Of a stretch of 37,134 bases of DNA, positions 7,120-15,673 are shown one piece after another (within the stretch, counting starts at the first letter, position 1; each line of letters opens with the position of its first letter). Under the pieces are notes generated by a model, which was not told the DNA's origin, searched no databases, and saw only the letters and a list, made by a program, of their open reading frames with translations. The stretch is from contig CASICJ010000017.1 in the NCBI GenBank assembly GCA_949373085.1, forward strand, positions 1-37,134. The letters run 5' to 3'. The translations under genes were made by a program, and so were the position numbers. The DNA is from an uncultured Verrucomicrobiales bacterium (lineage in GTDB: Bacteria; Verrucomicrobiota; Verrucomicrobiia; Verrucomicrobiales; Akkermansiaceae).

Positions 7120-8373
7120 ATGCTGCAGAGTCTGATGTTTGAGAGGGATCTCGACCATCGCTGGTGCGGAGATATAGAGGAACTTAGAAGTGATAGAAAG
7201 TGGGCTTTGCAACTGGTTCTCCAAGTGACAGACTACGGTGTGACGCAGTTAATAAAGAAAGCCCGATTCCGTCGCAATGGATTGATTGGAATGATTTTTT
7301 TTGGGGTTGTGATTGCTGGGTTTGCTTGTCAGGTGCCGGTTTTCCGTTTTGCATTGGAGCGCTGGGAAACGGACTCTTACACGCTTGTCATTGTTCCTGG
7401 TGCGAGTGGCCAGTTGTCGCCCCCTGAAAACGAAATTCTTAAATTTCTGGACCTGGGAGGAGATTCTAAAGTTGGGAATATGAATTTGGAGGTTAGAATC
7501 GATGCTAAAAAGCTTGGGGAAAGTTCTGCCGCGACAATGCAGCTTTTCTATCCGCCAAGATCGACTGGACCGAGGCCCCTTCCAATCTGGTCAGGGGCTT
7601 TGACCATGGCAAATGCTAGGACTTTGGTTGATTCGTCTGCAAGGCGCGAAATCGTCAAGCGGCTTCTTAGCGGGGAATCTGCGGTCTGGGTCCTGATTGA
7701 GTCGGGTAACAAAGAAAAAGATGACCGCGCGGTGATAGAGATCGAAAAGGCCTTTGCGAAAGCTGAGGCTGAATTAAAGATCCCTGATGGGGTGCTGACC
7801 GTCGCAGAGGCGCGCAAGGTTTCGGCAGAGAACGAGCGCGATTCCGATTCCACGTTACGTTCCTCAATTCCATTGAAGATCAAATTTTCTCTTATGCGGA
7901 TTGCGAGGACCAGCCCAGAGGAGTCGATTTTCCGGGAGATGTTGTTGCACATGGAGGCAGATCTTGAAGCGTTCCGGAACGAACCGATGGTGTTCCCGGT
8001 ATTTGGGCGAGGCCGTGCTTTAGAGCCACTCATCTCCCGTGGAATTAATCTTGTGAACGTCTTCGAGCATTCCTCCTATTTTTGCGGAGCTTGTTCCTGC
8101 GAAATTAAGAATCAAAACCCTGGAGTCGATCTCTTGATTTCAGCGAACTGGGAAGAAGCCATCGCAGGGAATGAGGTGATTATTGGGAAATCTTTACCCC
8201 CTTTATTAGGAATTGGCGCTTTGAGCGATGAAAGCACGGACGGAGAAACGATGAGCCCCCCCCCTGGGTCTGAATCGGCAGATTTGATACGCCGGCCGTG
8301 GGTGATGGGCGGTGGAATCATTCTTTTAGTATTAGCCTTCGGGAGTGTCCTGATTTTGAAGAATAATCGATGA
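7120..8373 (+). CDS. Membrane-anchored protein with C-G-A-C-S-C cluster, partner of the PQQ-like protein; function unknown
   Basis: I do not recognise a named family. The reading frame is open from 7099, but the start is uncertain: ATG 7120, GTG 7240 (M-T-Q-L-I-K-K-A-R-F) and ATG 7291 are all possible, and 7240 or 7291 would leave more room for divergent promoters. A basic stretch is followed by an N-terminal helix (I-F-F-G-V-V-I-A-G-F-A-C), then about 320 exported residues. These include an F-P-V-F-G-R-G-R-A-L-E-P-L motif and, shortly after, Y-F-C-G-A-C-S-C-E-I-K-N-Q-N-P-G. A proline-rich linker leads to a C-terminal helix (G-G-G-I-I-L-L-V-L-A-F-G) and a short basic tail. The cysteine cluster suggests metal binding or thiol redox. 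It ends 32 bases before the PQQ-like gene, so the two are probably co-transcribed. Confidence 0.7.
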   Translation: MLQSLMFERDLDHRWCGDIEELRSDRKWALQLVLQVTDYGVTQLIKKARFRRNGLIGMIFFGVVIAGFACQVPVFRFALERWETDSYTLVIVPGASGQLSPPENEILKFLDLGGDSKVGNMNLEVRIDAKKLGESSAATMQLFYPPRSTGPRPLPIWSGALTMANARTLVDSSARREIVKRLLSGESAVWVLIESGNKEKDDRAVIEIEKAFAKAEAELKIPDGVLTVAEARKVSAENERDSDSTLRSSIPLKIKFSLMRIARTSPEESIFREMLLHMEADLEAFRNEPMVFPVFGRGRALEPLISRGINLVNVFEHSSYFCGACSCEIKNQNPGVDLLISANWEEAIAGNEVIIGKSLPPLLGIGALSDESTDGETMSPPPGSESADLIRRPWVMGGGIILLVLAFGSVLILKNNR

Positions 8374-8394
8374 CTGCAACGTAAAGTTAAAGAT

Positions 8395-8400
8395 GGAGAG
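8395..8400 (+). promoter_or_regulatory. Shine-Dalgarno site for the PQQ-like gene
   Basis: G-G-A-G-A-G lies five bases before the ATG at 8406. This supports that start, and it is one of the few clear ribosome-binding sites in the window. Confidence 0.7.
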
Positions 8401-8405
8401 TTTTT

Positions 8406-11219
8406 ATGATGATTAAGGCATTTTTAAAGAGAACCATTACGGTTTTAATTTTCTCTGGCTTGGCTCTTGGGGCCGACTGGCCGATGTGGAGAAATGATAC
8501 TGGGCGGACAGCTCAATCGGTCGAAGTCTTGGCCGAAAATTTGAGTCTTCAATGGTCACGTAGATTGCCTCCTTTGAAGCCGGCTTATCGTGATAATCGG
8601 TTGCAGTTCGACGCAGGTTATGAGCCGATCGTGCTTGGGAAAAGATTCGTCGTGGGATCCTCGCGAGATGACAGCGTAACAGCCTTTGACACCGAAACAG
8701 GGGACGAGGTCTGGAAGTTTTTCACCGATGGCCCGGTCAGGTTTGCTCCTGTGGGGGGCGAGGGAAGAATTATTTTTGGATCCGACGATGGCTGTCTCTA
8801 TTGCGTCAGTGCCTCAGACGGATCGCTGGTCTGGAAAAAACGGGCAGTGCCATCAAAGCGGAAAGTTATTGGGAACGAGCGTATGATTTCGGTGTGGCCG
8901 ATCCGGGGAGGACCGGTTCTGCACGAAGGTCGTGTTTATTTCGCTGCAGGGGTTTGGCCACTGGAAGGAACTTTTGTTTTCTGTGTCGATGCCTTGACGG
9001 GCGAAACGATTTGGCGAAACGATCGATCGTCTTACCGCTATGGAGTTCATCCTCACAATGCTAAGGCATTCGGAGGGTTAGCTCCCCAAGGATATCTTTT
9101 GATCGACGACGAAGCCAAGCAATTGATTGTCCCGAGTAGTCAGGCTTATCCGGCCAAGTTTGATTTGCAAACCGGAGAGCTGAAGTCCTTTGAACTCCCG
9201 GCTCCAGGCCGGCTTCCCGGCGGATGGTTCGCGTCAACTCCATCAGAGCTTGAACGACAGAAGTTGAAGCGGCGTGGCTTGTTGTTCGACAATGAAGTCA
9301 ATTACCGTGTCCACGAAGATAAGCCGCACTTCAAGGGAGAGAAAGGAGTCCGGAACAAAATTACGGTGGCGGGACGTGAGATGCATTTCGGCGATGGGTA
9401 TCTCGACATACAAGCAGGCTCGATTCACTCAATGTTGGTGGCGGACGAAAAACTTTTCGTCGTAACCAAGGTAGGAAAAATTAGCTGTTTTGGACCCGGT
9501 TTGAATCAGCCAACCAAGCACAAGGCTTCCAAAGTCAGACTTGCTAAGGGTCGGGAGCAGGGCCTTTTTTTGAACTTGGATCAGACCCATGGCTACGCGC
9601 TGCTGTTAGGCGCCGGGGATGATTTGGAGCTTATTGAATCTCTCCTGTCGGAGACTGACTTCCGAGTGATCGTAGTCGATCCGCGGCCTGAGAAAGTCAG
9701 AGAGCTGCGGGACGGCCGATGGACAAGTGCTGCAACGGGTGAGCAACTCTCAATTGTTGAGGATGATCCGACTACTGTCATTCTACCACCTTATTTTGCC
9801 GAGTTAATCGTAATTGGTAATTCGACTAGTTTTGAACCTACCCAATTGAAGCGAGTGTATGAATCCCTCCGTCCATTTGGAGGCAAGCTGATGGCACGAT
9901 TGAATCAAAAGCTGCCGGATGACCTTGATCTTGAGGGTGCTAAGAAATTCCAGACCGAATCTGGCTGGACTATAATTACGCGTGAAGGAGCGCTCTCTGG
10001 CTCAGCCAACTATGAAGGAAATTGGGAAGAAAGTTGGGATAAGAGAGTGCGTGGCCCTCTCGGAGTTTTGTGGTTCGACGACTCCCTGAGCCATTTCAAG
10101 CGTTCGCCGCAACCGAAATTTATCGACGGTGTGATGATCTCAACTCCAAAGGACTGGACCGATGAAACAACCCGCACTGGCAAGGTTGATTACCGTTTGC
10201 TAGCACCCGTTTTTTCTGATGTCTACACGGGGAGGATCCTCAGTGATAACGAAGCTCCTTCATTGCGAAAATCATTTTCAAATATTGACCTCGAAACAGT
10301 CCAGCCAAGCCAGTATCGCCCACCCAGACAAAAGGACGATTGGAAACCAAAAGCTCCGCAAGCTGGAACACGCACGAATCCAATGACTCTGGAATCTGAG
10401 CCCCGCGTTTTCCCAAAAAGCTATGGATGTGACGGAGGGGTGGATTACGGGCTGCTCTATACCATGCGATCAGGAACCCCGGCATTTTATGATAAGCAGA
10501 TTGAAAGTGGCACTATCAACATTAGCGGTCCCCGGTCTGGTTGTACGAACAGCATTATCCCAGCAAATGGATTGTTGAACCTTCCTTACTTTTACGAAGG
10601 GTGCACTTGCAGTTACCCCCTGCCGATGGCGGTAGCTTTGGTGAGTATGCCGCCCGAATTCGAGCAGTGGGCTTCGTGGGGAGAATTACCAATCGAGAAG
10701 ACTCGCGGGAAAATCCAAGTGATTGGGATCAACCTAGGAGCGCCGGGTGACCGCGTCACTGAAGATGGTACGATATGGCTGGATCAACCGGAAGTGGGTG
10801 GGCCTTCTCCGGAAATTGACTTTGTGACCGTCCCACCGTTAGCCGAATTGGAAACATTCTACCATCATTCGCTTTTTCATGAGGGTGGTAAAAGCTGGCC
10901 CTGGGTTGCCGGGTCTGGCGTAAAGGGACTTCACTCCGCGATTCTCGGAGGGATTAAGCCAGGAAACTATAATGTGCGCCTTGTTTTTTGTGAACCCGAT
11001 GACTTAGAGAAGTTGCCTGTATTTTCTGTCGCAGTTAATGGAGAACAAATCATCGGCGAGCTGAATGTCGTAGAAAAAGCTAGAGGTGTCAGAAGAGGAT
11101 ACGTCCTTGAGACCACTTCTGTCAGTATCGGGGATGAAGGAAATCTCCGGATTGATCTCGGTCCGAAAACTGGGAAGACCGTTCTTTCTGGGATCAACTT
11201 ACGGCGGGCCAATCAGTAG
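8406..11219 (+). CDS. PQQ-like beta-propeller protein with embedded methyltransferase-like domain and C-terminal malectin-like domain
   Basis: 937 residues. A signal peptide (1-22) is followed by W-P-M-W-R-N-D-x-x-R-T, the usual start of PQQ-like/BamB-type propellers. Blade motifs include V-T-A-F-D-T-E-T-G-D-E-V-W-K, C-V-S-A-S-D-G-S-L-V-W-K and C-V-D-A-L-T-G-E-T-I-W-R. Residues about 396-500 are different: a Rossmann-like block with Y-A-L-L-L-G-A-G-D-D, R-V-I-V-V-D-P-R-P-E-K-V and P-F-G-G-K-L-M-A, resembling a SAM-dependent methyltransferase core. Later come a cysteine pair (G-C-T-N-S near residue 715 and G-C-T-C-S near 734) and, from about 770, a malectin-like domain (G-I-N-L-G, Y-N-V-R-L-V-F-C-E-P-D, F-S-V-A-V-N-G, S-G-I-N-L). 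Whether PQQ or SAM is bound is unknown. It is probably coupled to the upstream C-G-A-C-S-C membrane protein. Confidence 0.85.
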   Translation: MMIKAFLKRTITVLIFSGLALGADWPMWRNDTGRTAQSVEVLAENLSLQWSRRLPPLKPAYRDNRLQFDAGYEPIVLGKRFVVGSSRDDSVTAFDTETGDEVWKFFTDGPVRFAPVGGEGRIIFGSDDGCLYCVSASDGSLVWKKRAVPSKRKVIGNERMISVWPIRGGPVLHEGRVYFAAGVWPLEGTFVFCVDALTGETIWRNDRSSYRYGVHPHNAKAFGGLAPQGYLLIDDEAKQLIVPSSQAYPAKFDLQTGELKSFELPAPGRLPGGWFASTPSELERQKLKRRGLLFDNEVNYRVHEDKPHFKGEKGVRNKITVAGREMHFGDGYLDIQAGSIHSMLVADEKLFVVTKVGKISCFGPGLNQPTKHKASKVRLAKGREQGLFLNLDQTHGYALLLGAGDDLELIESLLSETDFRVIVVDPRPEKVRELRDGRWTSAATGEQLSIVEDDPTTVILPPYFAELIVIGNSTSFEPTQLKRVYESLRPFGGKLMARLNQKLPDDLDLEGAKKFQTESGWTIITREGALSGSANYEGNWEESWDKRVRGPLGVLWFDDSLSHFKRSPQPKFIDGVMISTPKDWTDETTRTGKVDYRLLAPVFSDVYTGRILSDNEAPSLRKSFSNIDLETVQPSQYRPPRQKDDWKPKAPQAGTRTNPMTLESEPRVFPKSYGCDGGVDYGLLYTMRSGTPAFYDKQIESGTINISGPRSGCTNSIIPANGLLNLPYFYEGCTCSYPLPMAVALVSMPPEFEQWASWGELPIEKTRGKIQVIGINLGAPGDRVTEDGTIWLDQPEVGGPSPEIDFVTVPPLAELETFYHHSLFHEGGKSWPWVAGSGVKGLHSAILGGIKPGNYNVRLVFCEPDDLEKLPVFSVAVNGEQIIGELNVVEKARGVRRGYVLETTSVSIGDEGNLRIDLGPKTGKTVLSGINLRRANQ

Positions 11220-11271
11220 ATTAGCTGAATGTATTTTCTGTTGGGCTAGGGCTGGGGTCTCAAGAGTCACT

Positions 11272-13047
11272 TTATTGGATTATCACGCCATCGAGGAAAA
11301 AGGTTTGTGGCTTACCATCCGAGCTCGTAGTAAAGTAGAGGGCAGACTTAATACGGGTAAGATTTTTACCAGTGAGATCGATTTCGAATTGTTGCCATTC
11401 GCCGGTGAGGGTGAGATCTTTCTTGCCGCTGAAAGTATCGTGGTAACGCTTATCGTTTCCGATGTTTCCGATGCCGATGCTAACTTTCTCGCCTCCTTCT
11501 GCGCCGCGTGCCCAGAAGCTAAGTTTGGTTGCGCCGGTGAGATCAAACCCACCTGGGGTATCACCCCAATCACCAGCCGGGTGCTGCCAAACCACACCAG
11601 CCCAGCCGGATTCGCTTTGAAAGCTAATCTTTGTGCACTCTTTCCCAACTTTCGGATTCTCGGTTGAGACTTCGTCCATTTTTAGTTTAGCCGTGTTGCC
11701 CATCCAGCCACTCGCAGCCCAGGGTCCATTTTGTGCGGCACCGGTAATCTCCACTGGGGTGTCGAGTAATTCAGCCGGAATGGGCTTCCGCTCACCCTCG
11801 ATTTTGATGGAAATATTACCGGTCGCAGCAGAGCCCTTACCATCGCGGATAAAGGCGTAGATACGGTAAATGCCACCGCCTTTGGGAAGTTTAATCTTAG
11901 CTTGTTCGCCCGTTGTTCCGGGAAGAATTGCTTTAGGGAATTTCGGGGGAGCCGCGCGCAAGTCTCCGCCTTCGGCCACTTCCTTCCAGTCTTCAGTGAG
12001 GATCCATTGCACATCGAGCGGGTCGTTTTCGGGATCGGTGGCTTTGAGGTTTACCGTGATAGTCGATCCGGGATCGAGCTCTTCATTTGGCTGCCCGAGC
12101 TCAAGTGACTCGATGACAGGGCAGAGATTTTCGGCGACTTTGCCAGTCCAAAGCTGGGTGAGTTCATCGACCGAAGCTGTTTTTTCACCGGTCGAGAGGA
12201 GCATACCAAACCAAGTCGCAGAGGCCTCTTGTTTTGTCCCCCACATGAAGGCGAAGCTGCCGAGACAGAGAGGATCGGCGGCGAAGGCTTCGTATGATTT
12301 TCGATAAGCAGCAGCTTTCTGGGTGCTCGTGATTTCGTCTGGCATATCCCATTTATTTTTCGGTCGCTCCCAAGTTCCTGCAGGGCCGAACTCAGTGATG
12401 AGGTAAGGTTTCACACCGCCGCCGTCGCGATAGCGTTTGGGAAGCGAAGGCCCGCCACCGTAGGAGTTGATCCCGTGAATATCGATGCTTGGGCAGAAGC
12501 GATTGAGCCCCTCGATCTGCTTTTTTCCGATCTCTGCAGTGACTGTCATGATGGGATGATCTGGGTCGATCTGCTTCACCTTACGAGCCAGATATTGGAT
12601 CTGAGTATAAATGGCCGGGTTGGAGGATTTTTCGAATCCTTCCATTTCGTTTCCGAGCCCCCAAAGAAGGAGAGCCGGGTGATCTTTGTATTTTTTGACA
12701 GCTGCGAAGAGACTCTCGGCCTGATTCACATTAGAAGCCCAGTCAGTGTAGCTGAACCCGTGGCGTTCGTGCCCAAGCCAGAAGCCGAGGGCCACCTTGA
12801 TTCCTTTGCTATGGGCATCGTCGAGAATGGCTTGGGTGTTTTTATCGATAGCCCAAGTCCTTACGGCATTTCCACCGCTCGCCTTAAGTTTTCCTAAATC
12901 TCCATCTCCGCCCACGCCATGAACCTCAAAGGGCTGACCTCCGACGAGCAAGGTGGCTTGTCCACCCACCTTCTGGATGGTTACTTTTTCGCCCAGAAGC
13001 GGAAAAGAAAGGAGAAAAAAGCAGGAGAGGGTGGAGAAGGCTTTCAT
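11272..13047 (-). CDS. Secreted clan-A glycoside hydrolase (GH2/GH5-like TIM barrel) with Ig-like and carbohydrate-binding-like C-terminus
   Basis: 591 residues with a signal peptide (about 1-19). A short beta element (L-L-V-G-G-Q-P-F-E-V-H-G-V-G) leads into a TIM barrel. G-G-N-A-V-R-T-W-A (about 58-66) is the N-x-x-R strand of clan GH-A. N133-E134 in W-G-L-G-N-E-M-E is the expected acid/base, and E219 in L-I-T-E-F-G-P is the expected nucleophile. Residues about 320-425 look like an Ig/PKD-type domain (D-P-E-N-D-P-L-D-V-Q-W). Residues about 435-591 look like a CBM11- or galactose-binding-type module (L-S-F-W-A-R-G, W-Q-Q-F-E-I-D-L-T, F-F-L-D-G-V). It probably retains both catalytic glutamates and cleaves a beta-linked polysaccharide. 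The exact GH family and substrate cannot be set from here. It converges with the PQQ-like gene with 52 bases between them. Confidence 0.82.
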   Translation of the reverse strand: MKAFSTLSCFFLLSFPLLGEKVTIQKVGGQATLLVGGQPFEVHGVGGDGDLGKLKASGGNAVRTWAIDKNTQAILDDAHSKGIKVALGFWLGHERHGFSYTDWASNVNQAESLFAAVKKYKDHPALLLWGLGNEMEGFEKSSNPAIYTQIQYLARKVKQIDPDHPIMTVTAEIGKKQIEGLNRFCPSIDIHGINSYGGGPSLPKRYRDGGGVKPYLITEFGPAGTWERPKNKWDMPDEITSTQKAAAYRKSYEAFAADPLCLGSFAFMWGTKQEASATWFGMLLSTGEKTASVDELTQLWTGKVAENLCPVIESLELGQPNEELDPGSTITVNLKATDPENDPLDVQWILTEDWKEVAEGGDLRAAPPKFPKAILPGTTGEQAKIKLPKGGGIYRIYAFIRDGKGSAATGNISIKIEGERKPIPAELLDTPVEITGAAQNGPWAASGWMGNTAKLKMDEVSTENPKVGKECTKISFQSESGWAGVVWQHPAGDWGDTPGGFDLTGATKLSFWARGAEGGEKVSIGIGNIGNDKRYHDTFSGKKDLTLTGEWQQFEIDLTGKNLTRIKSALYFTTSSDGKPQTFFLDGVIIQ

Positions 13048-13285
13048 ACGAGGGTGCGCAAATTTGCATGGCCGGATCAGACGGTCAAATGATTATCGTT
13101 GGCACCCCCTAATAGCAGAGTTTTCATGATGGCGACAGGGAGTTAAAAAATAGCAATCGTTGCCATAACGGCTGTCCCAGAAGATTAAAATCGTCACTGG
13201 GGCCAGTAGGCAATGGATCTGTGGATCCCGACAGGACCAAAAGAGGGCTGTTAGCTTTGTGTGAATTTCTAAAGTTGGAGGGAGA

Positions 13286-14212
13286 CTACCCTTCCACTCT
13301 AAAGAACAAATATTTTTGGTTCTTAATTCCCTCGAAAAGAGGGAAGGTGATGGTAATTTGCGATGGATCTTCGGGGTTTTCATCACTGTCGCTAAGGACC
13401 TCGTCATCCAATTCACTACTCCAGTCCACGAGGTCAGTGGAGTATTTAACTCTATAAAAAGAGGAGTTAGTTTTAGGCCATGTTAAAGTTACTTCTGATG
13501 TCTCAGGGGTATATTGAATATCTGTAATGTTAAGGGAAACGGCCGAAGAAGGGTTTACTTCCACGACAAGATTATCGAACCGAGCAAATCCGTTTGTGTC
13601 CCCCCCTTCACCGGCTTGTCCTGCAAAAACTAGAAAAAGTTTTTTCCCAGTATCATCAGCTGTGGCGATGTAGACTCCGTCATGATTGACAGTTTCATAG
13701 GTGTTATTGGTCGTGCTTAGCCCAGAAAGGTCGACCGCCAGAGGGGTAGCATTGCCATCGATAGTATTATCGTCTGTCGTGAACAGGGTGACGGCAACAT
13801 TGTCTAAACTGTCGTTCCAATTGTAGGCATCGCGCCATTCATATTGGATATCAAACACATCCCCCGCTGAAATCGTGTAGCCGTTAGGACCGAATTCGGA
13901 TCCGAAATTACGGTCGCCACTTAGAGATAAGACGGCATTGCGAGTGCTATCTGGAGAAGCTAAATTCGTGCGGGTGCATTGCATAGTTTGAGCTCCACCT
14001 ACATTTACCCAGTCTGGAGTTGATTGAAAATTATCGTCAGTTGTATCTCCGTCTGCGTTACCAGCATTTAGATTCCCGTTCAGGATATCGCCACCAATGA
14101 GGACGGTTGCCTGTGCGGGATTTAAAGACCCCATAATCATCCCTATTTTTACAAAGCTAAGGAGAGCCTTGAATTCATAACGCTCATTCTTGGGCCTAAA
14201 TAGTTTTTTCAT
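13286..14212 (-). CDS. Secreted hypothetical beta-sandwich protein with shared C-terminal beta module
   Basis: About 308 residues from the ATG at 14212 (a TTG lies two codons earlier). The N-terminus is basic (K-K-L-F-R-P-K) followed by a weak signal segment ending near A-Q-A. The central region is Asn/Asp/Gly-rich with G-D-I-L-N-G-N-L-N, D-V-F-D-I-Q-Y-E-W-R-D and F-A-R-F-D-N-L-V-V-E-V, a pattern seen in carbohydrate-binding-like or PEP-CTERM-type passenger domains. The last ~85 residues are the recurrent module (L-T-W ... Y-R-V-K-Y-S-T-D-L-V-D-W ... F-F-R-V-E-G), which ends exactly at the C-terminus. No catalytic motif is visible. It diverges from the TIM barrel gene at 14426 and is followed by the glycoside hydrolase after 238 bases. 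Confidence 0.7.
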   Translation of the reverse strand: MKKLFRPKNERYEFKALLSFVKIGMIMGSLNPAQATVLIGGDILNGNLNAGNADGDTTDDNFQSTPDWVNVGGAQTMQCTRTNLASPDSTRNAVLSLSGDRNFGSEFGPNGYTISAGDVFDIQYEWRDAYNWNDSLDNVAVTLFTTDDNTIDGNATPLAVDLSGLSTTNNTYETVNHDGVYIATADDTGKKLFLVFAGQAGEGGDTNGFARFDNLVVEVNPSSAVSLNITDIQYTPETSEVTLTWPKTNSSFYRVKYSTDLVDWSSELDDEVLSDSDENPEDPSQITITFPLFEGIKNQKYLFFRVEG

Positions 14213-14425
14213 GATCAATCGGGGAGGTGTTGTATATTTTCAGATTCGTGAGCCTCTAGAGGATAGTAAAAAGTTTCTTGCTGTGAGAAGAAAAAATACC
14301 CAACAAGGCACTCTTCTCATTTCTACGGATAAGGATTTAGAGATTTATATCTGTATGCCTAAATTAAGAATTTCTGATTAATAACAGGTTGGACCCGCAC
14401 TTGAAATCCTTCTATCTTCTCAGGC

Positions 14426-15439
14426 ATGAAGCTGGGAAAAGTTGAAAATATTTCTGGAATCAAACTGGGAATTCTTGGAACCCACCTTGGGGTTCTTGAG
14501 GCTCTAGTTCCAAGCGACGAAGGTCTACTCCCACGAGATAAAGATGGGGAATTTGTCGTGGTTTCCGGAACAAAGAAGCTTCTAGAGCTTTCCCCTGTTA
14601 AAGTTGATCTCATCCAACTCCTTTCATTTGGCAATACCTTACCTTCGGAGAAAGATGCGCTCATTACGAAGCTCCGTGCATTGGGTGTTGAGCCCCAACT
14701 AGTGATGATGGTTAGTGGAGTTAATCCTATGAAACCAGAGGATGAAGATGAGGCCGTGGCGCAGCTTCTTCATAACATCAATGCTGCCAAACGTAATCAC
14801 ACAACTGAGATCAATTCAACTTCAATGGAGCCATGGATGGAGGGCACATCTCCTTCTGACGAAAAGGATTTTCAAGATAGAGTGACTCAAAATATCAAAC
14901 TTCACTTTCGAGCCTTTCAAGAGGCAGACCTTACAAATTCATGCGTCAAGAATTGGAATCTCGAATTTTTACGTCCCGGAGAATTTGCGACGTTCACGTC
15001 ACTCGAAAAAATCCGACCAGTTCTTGACGGTCTGAATGAAAAAGTCGGGCGTCCATTTTTTAGAGCGCTCATCGACGCTGCGCACTGCGGAGACTCTGGA
15101 CTCTCAATAGCTCAAAACGCACAAATTATTTCTGAAATGGGAGCGAATGATCAGATCGGACCATTTCATTGTTCTGCGCCTACAACTCGTGGGTGTCTCT
15201 CTTCTGACGACGGGTGGGTGAGTGCGCTCCTTACAGCCAACGCGCAAACTGGAAAACTCCCTAGTGCGTTTGTTGAGCTATTTCGCCATGACGATCAAGC
15301 TTTTGCTGAGCTGCGTCAGTTGGTGCCTGGGCATGGGGTCGATACCACGATGGGACGAACCTACATTGAAGTGGTGGTCGATGGGCTTGTTGATACGGTC
15401 CGGCGTCTTAATAATCTAAAGAATCGTGGTATGATTTAA
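14426..15439 (+). CDS. Xylose-isomerase-like TIM barrel protein (sugar phosphate isomerase/epimerase-like)
   Basis: 337 residues, cytoplasmic, no signal peptide. The pattern fits the AP-endonuclease-2/xylose-isomerase-like TIM barrel: an early K-L-G-I-L-G-T strand, V-D-L-I-Q-L-L-S-F-G, then N-H-T-T-E-I-N-S-T near residue 130, A-L-I-D-A-A-H-C-G-D-S-G near 212, G-P-F-H-C-S-A-P-T-T-R-G near 245 and F-V-E-L-F-R-H-D-D near 285. The alternating H, D and E residues at strand ends match a divalent metal site that usually supports isomerisation or epimerisation of sugars. The substrate is not predictable. It is a single plus-strand gene between two minus-strand units, divergent from the upstream secreted protein with about 213 bases of shared promoter space. 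Confidence 0.7.
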   Translation: MKLGKVENISGIKLGILGTHLGVLEALVPSDEGLLPRDKDGEFVVVSGTKKLLELSPVKVDLIQLLSFGNTLPSEKDALITKLRALGVEPQLVMMVSGVNPMKPEDEDEAVAQLLHNINAAKRNHTTEINSTSMEPWMEGTSPSDEKDFQDRVTQNIKLHFRAFQEADLTNSCVKNWNLEFLRPGEFATFTSLEKIRPVLDGLNEKVGRPFFRALIDAAHCGDSGLSIAQNAQIISEMGANDQIGPFHCSAPTTRGCLSSDDGWVSALLTANAQTGKLPSAFVELFRHDDQAFAELRQLVPGHGVDTTMGRTYIEVVVDGLVDTVRRLNNLKNRGMI

Positions 15440-15673
15440 ACGAGACATCTTTTAAGTTGGTTCCTTCGTCGGGGATTATACGAAGTAATCCTGGAGTTTG
15501 TGGTGAAGGTTTTGCCGCTAAATTAAAGGGCTTAGGGTGTCCTAGCGACTGGGAGTTCTCTCTTGTCAAAAGGGGAAATCGATACTGGTCCGATCCCATA
15601 GCGGTGGAAAGGGAAGTTGCTGTTGGGCGGGATCTAAATGAAAAAGAGAGAAGGTTCCCATGAGCCTAAAGCC

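Noticed and set aside
13093-13416. Minus-strand ORF between the glycoside hydrolase and the secreted hypothetical gene
   Set aside because: It overlaps the C-terminal module of the real gene in another frame and has no domain or ribosome-binding site.
15457-15663. 68-codon plus-strand ORF between the TIM barrel and ATP-grasp genes
   Set aside because: No similarity I recognise and no clear start signal; another ORF overlaps it on the opposite strand.
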